Shown: positions 31,527-41,202 of the stretch, one piece after another | Layout of the letters: each line of letters begins with the position of its first letter | Position numbering within the stretch: position 1 is the stretch's first letter | Assembly (NCBI RefSeq): GCF_014636315.1 | Contig: NZ_BMED01000002.1 | Coordinates: forward strand, 310,001-374,000 | Source: Parundibacterium terreum | GTDB taxonomy: Bacteria > Pseudomonadota > Gammaproteobacteria > Burkholderiales > Burkholderiaceae_D | DNA: 64,000 bases | Direction: 5' to 3' | Translations under genes and position numbers: made by a program | Notes under the pieces: model-generated | Told to the model about the DNA's origin: nothing | Seen by the model: only the letters and a program-made list of their open reading frames with translations | Database searches by the model: none

Positions 31527-32312
31527 ATGCACCCCATAGTTAATTTCTTAAAAACAATATTTATATGGGTACCGCTACTGGCGGCGACTGCTGTTTTGCC
31601 TGCAAACTGCGCCAGCGCCGCAGAACTGCCGGTGCTGCAATTCGTGACGCTGGTCGACCCGGTAGAGCGCCCCGGCCTGTTCCAGCTATTCGAAAAAACC
31701 AATAATGAAATATGCAGGCGGCTGCAATATAGCTGCACGCTGAAGTACTACCCTGCCGCACGGGCCGCCGCGATGGTCGAGTCCGGTGAGGCTGACGGCG
31801 AAAACTACCGTGTCTTCAATTTTGCGGCAGACGGTAAAAACCCGCGGCATATAAGGGTGGATACCCCTTTGTACGTTGCCACCTTTGTGGCCTGGGGCAA
31901 ACCCGGCACCGCCAGGGTCAGCTCCTGGGATGAGGTGGCAATGCAAGGCCAGCCCGTGATGTACCTGTTTGGATCAAAAATCGTCGTCAACAATCTGGGT
32001 GCCAGGATGAGCAGCAACCTGACACCGACCCACTCGGTAGAGTCTGGCCTGAATATGCTGGTGGCAGACCGTGCCAGCTATTTCATTACTTCGGACTCCC
32101 GCGGCGTTGAACAAAAAATAAGCCGACTGCGGCTGGATAGCCAGATCACGAAAATGGGCATCGTTGAAAGCCTGGATACCTATCTGTATATGAACGACAA
32201 ACACCGGGCGCTCGCCGTCAAATTCAAGCGAACCATAGAAGAGATGAAAAAAGACGGTAGCCTTGATACTTTAATGTTTGAAGCTGGCGAGATTAAAGCA
32301 AAGCCCAGATAG
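31527..32312 (+). CDS. Family 3 periplasmic solute-binding protein, orphan
   Basis: 261 residues. The signal peptide ends near C-A-S-A-A-E; the mature chain L-Q-F-V-T-L-V-D-P-V-E-R-P-G-L and L-K-Y-Y-P-A-A-R-A-A-A-M-V-E-S-G-E-A-D is of the amino-acid-binding (PBPb) type. I start at ATG 31527; an upstream in-frame start at 31488 would bury the signal. No permease or ATPase is nearby. Orphan proteins of this sort often serve as sensory or scavenging binders. The ligand is unknown. Confidence 0.78.
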   Translation: MHPIVNFLKTIFIWVPLLAATAVLPANCASAAELPVLQFVTLVDPVERPGLFQLFEKTNNEICRRLQYSCTLKYYPAARAAAMVESGEADGENYRVFNFAADGKNPRHIRVDTPLYVATFVAWGKPGTARVSSWDEVAMQGQPVMYLFGSKIVVNNLGARMSSNLTPTHSVESGLNMLVADRASYFITSDSRGVEQKISRLRLDSQITKMGIVESLDTYLYMNDKHRALAVKFKRTIEEMKKDGSLDTLMFEAGEIKAKPR

Positions 32313-32471
32313 CCGCTCCACGCGATGCCCATAGCGATATTTCCGGCATCAGCAACAATAAGATACCTGCACGCCGATTCATTCCCCTCAGGAAATGATA
32401 TCCTGATGCGCCTCCAGCTTTCAGGCATTTAAACTTTGCCCTCTTCAAAACTCGCAATCAGTGGAATCAAT

Positions 32472-33482
32472 ATGAAAAAATACTTCCTTTCACTGGTATT
32501 CAGCCTGTGCTGTTTACCTCAATTCAGTTTGGCCTTCGGCCCGGACGGACACCAGGCAGTAGGCGCAGTAGCCGATGCACTGCTGGCCGGCACCAAGGCC
32601 GGAGAGAAAGTAAAAAGCCTGCTGGGCGGCGCGACGCTGGAACAAATGTCGATCTGGGCAGACTGCGCCAAGGGCGTGAGCCCGGAAAAGGATTTTGCCT
32701 ATACTTCCGCCGGTAGATACCCAGAGTGCGCGCCGTTTGAAACGCCGGAAGGCATGGCGGCGATGAGTGACTTCGTACGCCGCAATAACACGAATTGCAA
32801 CCCGGCTCCCGGCGAAGAAAACTGCCACAAACAATATCACTACACCGATATCTCGCTGCAGCATGATCACTACAAAACCGGCTACGCAGGCACCAGCGAC
32901 CATGACATCGTCAACGCGATGCAGGCGATGGTGCAGATACTGGAGGGCAAGCAGGCACCCAAGCCTTTCAATATCAAGGATCAAAGGGAAGCGCTGATCC
33001 TGCTGACCCATTATGTGGGCGACGCCCACCAGCCGCTGCACGTAGGCTCCATCTATCTGGACACTGAAGGCCACGTAATCAATCCAGATGAGGGCAAATT
33101 CGACAAGCTGTCCAACACGGTAGGCGGTAATGCGCTGATGTGCCCATGCGGCAACCTGCATTCCATGTGGGACGACGTGCCGCAGAATTTCAAAAAAGGC
33201 CGGATGAATGAAACGCTGATCAAGCAAGCCAGGACCGTTGCCAAAGACGGCTCAGCATTTGAACAGTGGCCAGTCCTGTGGGCGGACGACAGCATCAAGG
33301 CTGCCCGCGTGCTTTACCAGGGTACCGCCTTCAGCAAGGCGACCATCAGCGCCAAAGGCCCGAGCTGGTCTATCGCGCTGCCGCTGGAATATGAAAAACT
33401 GATGTACAAGATGAAGGAAGATGCGTTGGCCAACGGCGGCGCCCATCTGGCGCAACTGTTGCAGGCTATCTGGCCGGAATAA
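32472..33482 (+). CDS. S1/P1-type zinc nuclease, secreted
   Basis: 336 residues. The signal peptide is cut after S-L-A, giving a mature start F-G-P-D-G-H. The trinuclear zinc ligands appear in G-H (H6), I-W-A-D, Y-H-Y-T-D-I, L-T-H-Y-V-G-D-A-H-Q-P-L-H and N-L-H-S-M-W-D-D. Fungal P1 and most bacterial members begin with Trp, whose backbone binds zinc; here it is Phe. At least seven cysteines suggest disulfides. These enzymes degrade single-stranded DNA or RNA outside the cytoplasm. A longer frame from 32436 is not preferred, as it would precede the signal peptide. Confidence 0.9.
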   Translation: MKKYFLSLVFSLCCLPQFSLAFGPDGHQAVGAVADALLAGTKAGEKVKSLLGGATLEQMSIWADCAKGVSPEKDFAYTSAGRYPECAPFETPEGMAAMSDFVRRNNTNCNPAPGEENCHKQYHYTDISLQHDHYKTGYAGTSDHDIVNAMQAMVQILEGKQAPKPFNIKDQREALILLTHYVGDAHQPLHVGSIYLDTEGHVINPDEGKFDKLSNTVGGNALMCPCGNLHSMWDDVPQNFKKGRMNETLIKQARTVAKDGSAFEQWPVLWADDSIKAARVLYQGTAFSKATISAKGPSWSIALPLEYEKLMYKMKEDALANGGAHLAQLLQAIWPE

Positions 33483-33785
33483 GCAACTTAAGCATCTCAA
33501 GCATTTCCCTCAAACCGGGTTCAGCGAGATACTGAACCCGCGTCTACCCAGACTCGCAGCCGCTGTATTTCTCAGTATTGGCGGCGAAGCGATACGCTCA
33601 GCACTCCTCCCCTCCTTTTCTGTCGAGCAAAAGAGACATTGCCTTATTGGAATGTTGCGTGATTGATCAACTTGCGCACATACTAGGGCCTGACACGCGG
33701 ACTGCAAAACATCCCGTGCCCGCAATACCAGCTTGAGTGGCAAAGCAGTGCCAACCGCATTGCCAACCTATAAAGGATAGTCCTA
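33483..33785. other. Intergenic region with a hairpin
   Basis: No gene is supported. A 9-bp stem CGGGTTCAG/CTGAACCCG at 33517-33541 lies 35 bases after the nuclease stop and may be a terminator, although no T-tract follows. Confidence 0.45.
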
Positions 33786-34517
33786 ATGACAAAAAGCCTG
33801 GCATTGGCCGTATTCCTGCTAACGACTTGCGCAGCAGTACAAGCCTACCCCGGCTATTATGTCGTCACCGTCTATGACAATCAGGGACAGAAATCGATAG
33901 ATTTCAGATACTGGACCATCAAATTTCCAGGCCGCACTGAAACAGTCTGGCCGGAGCTGGGCGTCGGTTACGGTGTAACGTCGCGCTGGTATACCGAACT
34001 GTACGCCAGCTACATCGGTTCTTCTGCATCCAAGGTGTCACTGGATACCTGGAACTGGCAGAACGATGTCCTGCTGACGCAAGGCCAATATCCGTTTGAC
34101 CTGGCAATACATACCATGCTGGCGCGCGAACATATCAGCCAGGAAGGCTATACGCTGGACATAGGCCCAGCCTTGCAGACCGATGTCGGCAGAGTACAGT
34201 TGAACGGCAATGTCTTCCTGGAGCGCGTGCTGCGCTCTGAAAACAACGGCACTACGCAGTTGCAATACCAGTGGCAAACCAAATATCGCTGGAAACCGGC
34301 GCTGGAGTTCGGTTTGCAGGGTTTCGGCGAACTCGGCGACTGGAACCATTGGGCGCCCCGCGACAAACAATCGCACCGCATCGGGCCAGCCCTGTTCGGC
34401 AGCCTCTCCACAGGCCCGGCGCAGACTCTCAAGTATCAGGTATCCTATCTGACGGGCTCCATCTACGGTCGGCACGGCAATATGCTGTCTCTGCGTTTAC
34501 AATACGTATTTGACTGA
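33786..34517 (+). CDS. Unknown secreted protein, probable small outer-membrane beta-barrel
   Basis: 243 residues. It has a clear signal peptide (about 1-20, ending V-Q-A). The rest consists of alternating polar/aromatic strands such as T-V-W-P-E-L-G-V-G-Y-G-V and W-Y-T-E-L-Y-A-S-Y-I-G, and ends M-L-S-L-R-L-Q-Y-V-F-D, close to an outer-membrane beta-signal. I do not recognise a named family. It follows the nuclease gene by 303 bases and precedes sppA by about 40. A role as a porin-like or surface protein is inference. Confidence 0.6.
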   Translation: MTKSLALAVFLLTTCAAVQAYPGYYVVTVYDNQGQKSIDFRYWTIKFPGRTETVWPELGVGYGVTSRWYTELYASYIGSSASKVSLDTWNWQNDVLLTQGQYPFDLAIHTMLAREHISQEGYTLDIGPALQTDVGRVQLNGNVFLERVLRSENNGTTQLQYQWQTKYRWKPALEFGLQGFGELGDWNHWAPRDKQSHRIGPALFGSLSTGPAQTLKYQVSYLTGSIYGRHGNMLSLRLQYVFD

Positions 34518-34559
34518 CCTGCTTCCCTTTCATTCTTAAACGCTTCTCAAGGAATATTG

Positions 34560-36416
34560 ATGTCTTCATCACAACCCGGTTTTATACGCCGCAGCTTCAG
34601 TTTTCTTTGGCGTGCCTTAGACGCAACCCGGCGCGCAGTCTTTAACCTGATTTTCCTGGTGATTGTTATTCTGCTTGTCATCGGCTTCGCCACCAGCGGA
34701 TCAAAAAAACTGGAAGACAAGACTGCATTGCTGCTGGATCTGAAAGGCCAGATGGTGGAGCAAAATTCCAGCAGCGTGCGCGACACGGTACTGGCGGAAG
34801 CGAAAGGCGACGTCAAGAGAACCGTGCAATTGCGCGATGTGCTGCAAGTGCTGGACGCCGCAGCCAAGGACCCTAAAATCAGCAGCGCAGTGCTGCTGCT
34901 GGATGATCTGCAAGGCGCTGGCATGCCTATGCTGCGCGAAGTGGCGGCGGCGATTGATCGCTTCAAGGCCAGCGGCAAGCCGGTGATTGCCTGGGGCTCC
35001 AGCTACGACCAGCGCCAGTACCTGGTGGCAGCGCATGCCAGCGAAGTTTACCTGCACCCTATGGGCACCATCATGCTGAACGGCTTTGGCCGCTATCGCA
35101 ATTACTATCGCGATGCGCTGGACAAGCTGGGCATTACCGTCAATCTAATGAAGGTCGGCACCTATAAGAGCTTTGCCGAACCGTATATCGCCAATGCCCC
35201 GTCCGATGCTGCCAACGAGGCTGAAAGCTTTTTATACAATGCGATGTGGGCAATGTATACCGACGACGTGGAAAAAGCGCGCAAACTGCCTGCCGGCGCC
35301 ATCATGCGCGGCATCAATGATTTGCCGCAGCAATTGGCTGCAGTTGGCGGCGACGTCGCCAAACTGGCGCTGGCCAGCAAGCTGGTAGATGGCCTGAAAA
35401 CCCGTGACGAATTGCGTCAGCTAATGATCTCCCGTGGCATCAAGGATGAGCAGAACAAGTCCTTCCGCCAGATATCCTTTGACGATTATCAGGCCAGCAT
35501 CAAACCCAAGGTTCTGGGGAATGCTGTTGGCGTCGTTGTCGCAGAAGGCGATATCAGTGACGGCAATGCGCCTCCTGGGTCCATTGGCGGCCTGTCCACA
35601 TCCAACCTGATACGCAAGGCGCGCGAGGATGACCAGATCAAGGCCATCGTGCTGCGTGTCAATTCGCCAGGCGGCAGCGCCTTCGGTTCCGAGCTGATAC
35701 GCCGCGAGCTGGAGCTGACCCGTGCAGCCGGCAAGCCGGTAGTGGTTTCGATGGGTAACGTGGCGGCATCCGGCGGTTACTGGATCTCCATGGCTTCCGA
35801 TGAAGTCATTGCCGATGCGGCGACGATTACCGGTTCCATCGGTGTGTTCGCAATCCTGCCGACTGCCGACAAGGCCATAGACAAGATAGGCGTGCATACC
35901 GGCGGTACTACGACCACTTGGCTCAGTGATGCCTACAATCCGCTACGTCCGCTGGACCCGCGCTTCGCTGCAGTGGTGCAATCCGGCATCAATAATATCT
36001 ACGCCGAGTTTACCGGCAAGGCTGCCAAGGCTCGCAAGACCACGCCTGAAAAAATCGACGAAGTCGCACAGGGCCGCGTCTGGACAGGTCTGCAAGCCAA
36101 GGAGAGAGGTCTGGTTGATACCGTAGGCAGCTACGGTGATGCATTGAAATCTGCCGCTGCGCGCGCCAAGCTGGGTACTGACTACCGCGTCAGCTATATA
36201 GAACGCGAGCCGGGCAAACTGGATAAAGTGTTCAACCTGTTCGGCGGCACGGTAGCCAAGGTGCTGGACGACCAGTTCAAGCTGGCCCTGGTACCTACCG
36301 GTATTCCGCCGTCGGCAGCACGCGAAATGGCGCACGATCTTTTCTGGCTGAGCGATCTCACCGACGGCCGCAAGTCCTATCTGGCACTCACGCACTGCCT
36401 GTGCAAGGAGCCCTAA
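34560..36416 (+). CDS. sppA: Signal peptide peptidase SppA, 67-kDa type
   Basis: 618 residues, the long double-domain form. An N-terminal membrane helix (about 29-47) anchors it. The catalytic lysine is in K-V-G-T-Y-K-S-F-A-E-P-Y of the first half and the serine in N-V-A-A-S-G-G-Y-W of the second, preceded by L-R-V-N-S-P-G-G-S-A. It degrades cleaved signal peptides in the inner membrane. ATG 34560 stands six bases after AAGGA; a TTG at 34557 is too close. Confidence 0.95.
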   Translation: MSSSQPGFIRRSFSFLWRALDATRRAVFNLIFLVIVILLVIGFATSGSKKLEDKTALLLDLKGQMVEQNSSSVRDTVLAEAKGDVKRTVQLRDVLQVLDAAAKDPKISSAVLLLDDLQGAGMPMLREVAAAIDRFKASGKPVIAWGSSYDQRQYLVAAHASEVYLHPMGTIMLNGFGRYRNYYRDALDKLGITVNLMKVGTYKSFAEPYIANAPSDAANEAESFLYNAMWAMYTDDVEKARKLPAGAIMRGINDLPQQLAAVGGDVAKLALASKLVDGLKTRDELRQLMISRGIKDEQNKSFRQISFDDYQASIKPKVLGNAVGVVVAEGDISDGNAPPGSIGGLSTSNLIRKAREDDQIKAIVLRVNSPGGSAFGSELIRRELELTRAAGKPVVVSMGNVAASGGYWISMASDEVIADAATITGSIGVFAILPTADKAIDKIGVHTGGTTTTWLSDAYNPLRPLDPRFAAVVQSGINNIYAEFTGKAAKARKTTPEKIDEVAQGRVWTGLQAKERGLVDTVGSYGDALKSAAARAKLGTDYRVSYIEREPGKLDKVFNLFGGTVAKVLDDQFKLALVPTGIPPSAAREMAHDLFWLSDLTDGRKSYLALTHCLCKEP

Positions 36417-36450
36417 ACAGGGTCTGATCCCAGGCTTGGATTAACCCAAT

Positions 36451-36498
36451 AAAAAGCCCCGGCAACATGGATGTGCTCCATATTGCAGGGGCTTTTTT
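36451..36498. terminator. Bidirectional terminator between sppA and the FMN reductase gene
   Basis: AAAAGCCCC and GGGGCTTTTTT form a stem with an inner ATGGA/TCCAT pair, with A and T tracts on both sides. It serves two convergent genes. Confidence 0.88.
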
Positions 36499-36528
36499 GA
36501 TATTGCAGATGCAGTAAGCGGGGTAAGG

Positions 36529-37059
36529 CTAAGCTGCGTTTAGTAATGACAAGGCATCCAGCAATTGCTTTTGCAGGTCGGCATTGCGCAGCGCACCGGC
36601 CTCTGCATCAAAGTTTTCATTGAAGCGAGGCACGGACAAACTGGCTTTCAGGTTCGCCGTAAAATAAGGGGCGGAAGTCTTCGCCGACGCAAGCACATTG
36701 GCCGCGCCACCCGGGCCCGGCGATGTGGACAAAAATACCGCAGGCTTGTTTTGATAAACCTTGGGATTGATCCTGGAACACCAGTCAAACAGGTTTTTAT
36801 ACGCAGCAGAATAAGAACCGTTGTGCTCGGCAAAAGAAATCAGGATTGCGTCGCTATCGGCAATTTTTTGCAGGAAGGCCTTGGCCAGCGCCGGCTGCCC
36901 CAATTGCGCCTCCCTGTCCGAGCTATACAAGGGCAGCTCAAAATCATTCAGGTCCAGCACCTCTACCTGCGCGCCTTCGACCAGACCGGCAGCATAGCTG
37001 ACCAGCTTTTTGTTGATTGATTTTGAGCTATTGCTCGCTGCGAATGCCAATAATTTCAT
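36529..37059 (-). CDS. NADPH-dependent FMN reductase (ChrR/YieF-like)
   Basis: 176 residues of the flavodoxin-like fold. K-L-L-A-F-A-A-S-N-S-S-K-S-I-N-K-K-L is the flavin phosphate loop, and S-F-A-E-H-N-G-S-Y-S-A-A-Y-K-N-L-F-D-W matches the P-E-Y-N-x-S-x-x-x-x-L-K-N-x-x-D-W motif with His in place of Tyr. Such enzymes reduce quinones, azo dyes or chromate. ATG 37059 is preceded by GAGGTCAGG; the frame open to 37104 is not needed. Confidence 0.88.
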   Translation of the reverse strand: MKLLAFAASNSSKSINKKLVSYAAGLVEGAQVEVLDLNDFELPLYSSDREAQLGQPALAKAFLQKIADSDAILISFAEHNGSYSAAYKNLFDWCSRINPKVYQNKPAVFLSTSPGPGGAANVLASAKTSAPYFTANLKASLSVPRFNENFDAEAGALRNADLQKQLLDALSLLNAA

Positions 37060-37224
37060 CCTGACCTCATGCTGATTGTGAATTAACGGAAAAATACCTG
37101 ACAAAAATACTTGGTTATTTTTGCTGGAATTTTACCCGATTCAAGTTAATTTGGCGCAGCAGATGCAAGGAAACCGGACAAACGCGAATTTGCCCGGCTT
37201 CCTTGATCAATCAGTCTATGAGAT

Positions 37225-38928
37225 TCAAGCTGCGGCAGCGCGTTTGCGCGCCTCTTCCTCGTACAACTCCTTCTTCGACAATTTACCGACCGGCGTCTTC
37301 GGCAATTCAGCACGGACTTCCATTTCCTGCAGCATTTCATGCTTGCCTAAACGGCTCTTCAGGAAATCCTTCATTTCTTCCAGAGAAATATCAGCTGCTC
37401 CAGCCTTGAGCTTGATAAATGCCTTCGGCGACTGGCCGCGGTAAGCATCCGGCACACCAATCACGCTGACCTCGGCGACACCAGGGTGCTCATAGATAGC
37501 CTCTTCTATATTGCGCGGATAGACGTTATAGCCGCCGCACAGGATCATGTCCTTGGTGCGGTCCACGATATAAACGAAACCGTCTTCGTCCATATAGCCG
37601 ACGTCGCCGGTACGCAGGAAACCGTCGGCCGTCATCACATCTGCAGTGGCTTCCGGTTTCTTCCAATAGCCCTTCATGATATTGCCGCCTGCCACGCAAA
37701 TCTCACCGCGCTCGCCTATACCCACATAGCTGTTTGCATCATCAACGCTGGCAAATTTGAAGGTGATGCCTGGAGTAGGCAAACCGCAGGAACCGGACTT
37801 GCGTATTCCACCCAGAGGCGTAAAGGTACCGGTAGGCGAGGTCTCCGTCATGCCCCAGCCTTCCAGCAAAGTGCAGCCGGTCAGCGTCTGGAACTGCTGC
37901 AATACTTCACCCGGCAAGGGCGCGCCGCCCGAGTTGCAAAACTTCAGCGAACTCAGGTCTAAGTTGCGTATCTCCGGATGATTGATGATCGCCGTGTACA
38001 TAGTCGGCACACCTGGGAATACGGTGATCTTCTTGCCCGCCAGATCCTTGACCACGGCATCCACATCAAAGCGGGTATGCAGATAAATCTCTGCGCCCAT
38101 GCGCAGGCCGAACAGCATATCCACCGTCAGCGCATAGATATGGAACAGCGGCAGCACCGCCAGCAAGCGCTCCTCGCCTTCGGTCAGCACGCGTGGCTGT
38201 ACATTCAGGGTTTCCATTATCTGGCTGCAGGCAGTAGTCAGGTTGCCGTGCGTAAGCATCGCGCCCTTGGGCAAACCAGTAGTGCCGCCGGTATATTGCA
38301 GCACAGCGATAGTCTCTTTCGGATCGCCAGCCGGTACCGGCGCATAAGCGCCATCGTTATCCAGCAGTTGCTGGAAGCTCAGATGTGCATCGTCAGCAGG
38401 GATTTCAGAAAGCTGGTTCGCCTTTTGCAGGTTGGCACGTACCGCATCCGGGTATGGCGACATCTCGGCAATACTGCCTATGATCAGTTTTTTCAGCCGA
38501 GTGCGCCCGAGGAACTTGGCCATTTGCGGATACAGCATCACCATATCCAGCGTCACCAGCATGTCGGTCTCGCTGTCTTCTATCTTGTGCTCCAGCACCT
38601 TCTCCGCATCCAGCGGCGAATAATTGACCACCGTGCCGCCTGCCTTCAATATGCCGAAAAAGCTGATGATGTAATGCGGCGTATTCGGCAAGAACAGGCC
38701 CACATGCACGCCGGGCTTCACGCCCAGTTGCTGAAAACCTTTGGCGGCGCGGTCCACCAGCTTCTGCAGTTCGCTATAGCTGGTTTTCTTGCCCATGAAG
38801 TCCAGCGCCGGTTTTTCGGGCCATTTGGCAACAGCATTGTCTAGCAGGGCCGGCACCGGCATGGTCGGCAATTCGGCATCCCAGCGCACGCCGGCGGGAT
38901 AGGATTTAATCCAGGGAAATTCTTTCAT
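37225..38928 (-). CDS. fadD: Long-chain fatty acid-CoA ligase
   Basis: 567 residues of the ANL superfamily. The AMP motif Y-T-G-G-T-T-G-L-P-K-G-A-M, the L-L-E-G-W-G-M-T-E-T-S-P segment and the hinge G-D-V-G-Y-M-D-E-D-G-F are present, and the catalytic lysine lies in P-K-T-P-V-G-K-L-S-K-K near the end. It activates fatty acids to acyl-CoA at the membrane. Downstream acyl-CoA genes on the same strand fit a fatty-acid oxidation role. FadD is the best guess, though short- or branched-acid ligases share the layout. Confidence 0.88.
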   Translation of the reverse strand: MKEFPWIKSYPAGVRWDAELPTMPVPALLDNAVAKWPEKPALDFMGKKTSYSELQKLVDRAAKGFQQLGVKPGVHVGLFLPNTPHYIISFFGILKAGGTVVNYSPLDAEKVLEHKIEDSETDMLVTLDMVMLYPQMAKFLGRTRLKKLIIGSIAEMSPYPDAVRANLQKANQLSEIPADDAHLSFQQLLDNDGAYAPVPAGDPKETIAVLQYTGGTTGLPKGAMLTHGNLTTACSQIMETLNVQPRVLTEGEERLLAVLPLFHIYALTVDMLFGLRMGAEIYLHTRFDVDAVVKDLAGKKITVFPGVPTMYTAIINHPEIRNLDLSSLKFCNSGGAPLPGEVLQQFQTLTGCTLLEGWGMTETSPTGTFTPLGGIRKSGSCGLPTPGITFKFASVDDANSYVGIGERGEICVAGGNIMKGYWKKPEATADVMTADGFLRTGDVGYMDEDGFVYIVDRTKDMILCGGYNVYPRNIEEAIYEHPGVAEVSVIGVPDAYRGQSPKAFIKLKAGAADISLEEMKDFLKSRLGKHEMLQEMEVRAELPKTPVGKLSKKELYEEEARKRAAAA

Positions 38929-39005
38929 TGTCTCTCTCGCTAGGGTGGATAATCATTCTTCCCGAAGGGGAATTTGCTTCCCTCTTGTTGTTAACTAAAT
39001 CTAGA

Positions 39006-39770
39006 CTAAATCGCGGTGAGTCCCCCGTCAACCGCCAATTGATGTCCTGTTACAAACGAAGACAAATCCGAGCAAAGCCATAGCGCGGCGTTGGCGATTT
39101 CTTCTGCCTCGCCGATACGGCCTATAGGATGCAGTTTCTGTATCATCTTCTCACGCCTGGGTTCCCGCTCTATAGCATGGTCCATCATGGGAGTGCGAAT
39201 CACGCCCGGGCAGACCGCATTGACGCGTATGCCGGCACGCCCATACTCAGCCGCAGCCGTCTTGGTCAGCCCTACCACCGCGTGCTTGCTGGCCGCATAG
39301 ATAGGCTGCATGGGGGCTCCCACCAGGCCCGCTACGGAAGCGGTGTTGACGATGGTGCCGCCGCCCTGCTTCAGCATCTGGCGTATCTCATACTTCATGC
39401 ACAGCCAAACGCCCTTGACGTTGACGTTCATGATTTTGTCGAAACTGTCTTCATCGGAATCCGCCAGCGGCAAATGCTCTATCTCTATGCCTGCATTATT
39501 AAAGGCACAGTCCAGTCTTCCATATTGCGCGACCACAGCCGCAACCAGCGCCTCTACATCAGCCGCCCTGGAGATGTCCGCCCTGATGAAATGGGCAGTG
39601 CCTCCCGCTGCACGTATCATCGCCACCGTTTCTTCGCCGCCGCTGACGGCAACATCGGATGCTGTTACCTTCGCGCCGCTCCTTGCAAAAGCGAGTGCGG
39701 CAGCACGGCCTATCCCACTGGCAGCGCCGGTGACCAGTACGGACTTATCCTTGAAGTTAATCTCTGTCAT
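39006..39770 (-). CDS. SDR family oxidoreductase (first copy)
   Basis: 254 residues, classical short-chain dehydrogenase. The NAD(P) motif is V-T-G-A-A-S-G-I-G (13-21), then N-N-A-G and the active-site Y-A-A-S-K. The C-terminal V-D-G-G-L-T-A-I is typical. The exact substrate is unknown; the location between an acyl-CoA ligase and an acyl-CoA dehydrogenase suggests a hydroxyacyl or alcohol intermediate. Acidic S-D-V-A after the second strand suggests NAD preference. Confidence 0.88.
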   Translation of the reverse strand: MTEINFKDKSVLVTGAASGIGRAAALAFARSGAKVTASDVAVSGGEETVAMIRAAGGTAHFIRADISRAADVEALVAAVVAQYGRLDCAFNNAGIEIEHLPLADSDEDSFDKIMNVNVKGVWLCMKYEIRQMLKQGGGTIVNTASVAGLVGAPMQPIYAASKHAVVGLTKTAAAEYGRAGIRVNAVCPGVIRTPMMDHAIEREPRREKMIQKLHPIGRIGEAEEIANAALWLCSDLSSFVTGHQLAVDGGLTAI

Positions 39771-39855
39771 ATTGCATCCTCATCACAATTAAAGGCTGGG
39801 GACGGAAAACCTGCAAACCCATATACCCACATACCGGAAACGCCAATACGCCAAA

Positions 39856-39869
39856 CCGGCCGAAGCCGG
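39856..39869. repeat. Small CCGGC-CGAA-GCCGG hairpin followed by AATGACG
   Basis: A 5-bp GC stem with a four-base loop; read on the minus strand it gives CGTCATTCCGGC, resembling the dispersed CATTCCGGC palindromes of many proteobacteria. A run of six Ts follows nearby on the plus strand. Confidence 0.45.
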
Positions 39870-39925
39870 AATGACGTTGTTTTTTATTGCTGCAACTACA
39901 GCACTGCGCAGCACAGCAAGATGAA

Positions 39926-41143
39926 TTAACGGTATTTTTTCAATTCCATCTTGCCGATCTGGTTACGGTGCACTTCATCCGGGCCATCGGCGATACGCAA
40001 GGTGCGCGCTTGCGCATACGCATACGCCACACCGAAATCATTTGAAACGCCGCCGCCGCCGTGCGCCTGGATCGCCCAGTCAATCACGGTGCAAGCCATA
40101 TTCGGCGCAGCAACCTTGATCATCGCGATTTCTTTTGCTGCCGCCTTGTTGCCTACGGTGTCCATCATCTGCGCGGCATTCAAGACCAGGAAGCGGGCCT
40201 GGTCGATCAGGATGCGGCTGTTCGCAATGCGTTCCAGCGTGACACCCTGTTCCGCCACCGGCTTGCCGAAGGCAACCCTGCTCAGCGAGCGTTTGCACAT
40301 GTCTTCCAGCGCACGTTCTGCCAATCCGATCAGGCGCATGCAGTGATGGATACGGCCAGGTCCAAGGCGGCCCTGCGCAATTTCAAAACCGCGGCCTTCA
40401 CCCAACAGCATATTGGAAGCAGGCACCCTGACGTTTTCAAACAGTACTTCGCCGTGGCCGTGCGGCGCATCGTCATAGCCGAATACCGGCAGGTTGCGCT
40501 TAATCGTCACACCCGGTGTATCGCGCGGCACAATGATCATCGACTGCTGCTTATGGCGATCCGCATTGTCCGGATCGCTCTTGCCCATGAAAATGAAGAC
40601 CTTGCAGCGCGGGTCGTTGGCACCGGATGACCACCATTTGCGGCCATTGATCACATATTCATCGCCGTCGCGCACTATCGAAGATTCGATATTAGTCGCA
40701 TCCGACGAGGCAACCGCAGGCTCAGTCATCGCGAAGCAGGAACGGATCTCGCCGTTCAGCAGTGGTTCCAGCCATTGCTTCTGGTGTTCCTTGGTGCCAT
40801 AACGGGCGAACACTTCCATGTTGCCGGTGTCGGGCGCGCCGCAATTGAATACTTCCGGTGCCCAGATGACACGGCCCATGATTTCGCACAGGGGCGCGTA
40901 CTCCAGGTTGGTCAGTCCGGCACCATGGCTGGACTCAGGCAAAAACAAATTCCACAGTTCGGCGGAGCGTGCTTTTTCTTTCAGTTCTTCGACAATTTTA
41001 GTCGGCACCCAGGCGTTGCCTGCCTTGCGGTTGGCTTCCACTTCGGCGTAGAACTTTGCTTCATTCGGATAAATATGCGCATCCATGAAAGCGATCAGGC
41101 GCGCCTGCAGGTCTTTCACTTTAGAGCTGTACTGAAAATCCAT
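39926..41143 (-). CDS. Acyl-CoA dehydrogenase, ACAD10/11-like
   Basis: 405 residues. The flavin/substrate motifs [15 protein letters not shown] and [10 protein letters not shown] are clear, as is the C-terminal [10 protein letters not shown] and [10 protein letters not shown]. The H-M-N-type substitution and overall pattern fit the ACAD10/11 group acting on long or hydroxylated acyl chains. It introduces a C2-C3 double bond and passes electrons to ETF, encoded at 51499-53266. ATG 41143 follows GGAG; the longer frame to 41167 has no site. Confidence 0.9.
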   Translation of the reverse strand: MDFQYSSKVKDLQARLIAFMDAHIYPNEAKFYAEVEANRKAGNAWVPTKIVEELKEKARSAELWNLFLPESSHGAGLTNLEYAPLCEIMGRVIWAPEVFNCGAPDTGNMEVFARYGTKEHQKQWLEPLLNGEIRSCFAMTEPAVASSDATNIESSIVRDGDEYVINGRKWWSSGANDPRCKVFIFMGKSDPDNADRHKQQSMIIVPRDTPGVTIKRNLPVFGYDDAPHGHGEVLFENVRVPASNMLLGEGRGFEIAQGRLGPGRIHHCMRLIGLAERALEDMCKRSLSRVAFGKPVAEQGVTLERIANSRILIDQARFLVLNAAQMMDTVGNKAAAKEIAMIKVAAPNMACTVIDWAIQAHGGGGVSNDFGVAYAYAQARTLRIADGPDEVHRNQIGKMELKKYR

Positions 41144-41202
41144 CTGTTTCTCCTTAATCAGGCGCAAAGGCCATCGTGTTGGTTATGTAGAAGACGGCAA
41201 AA

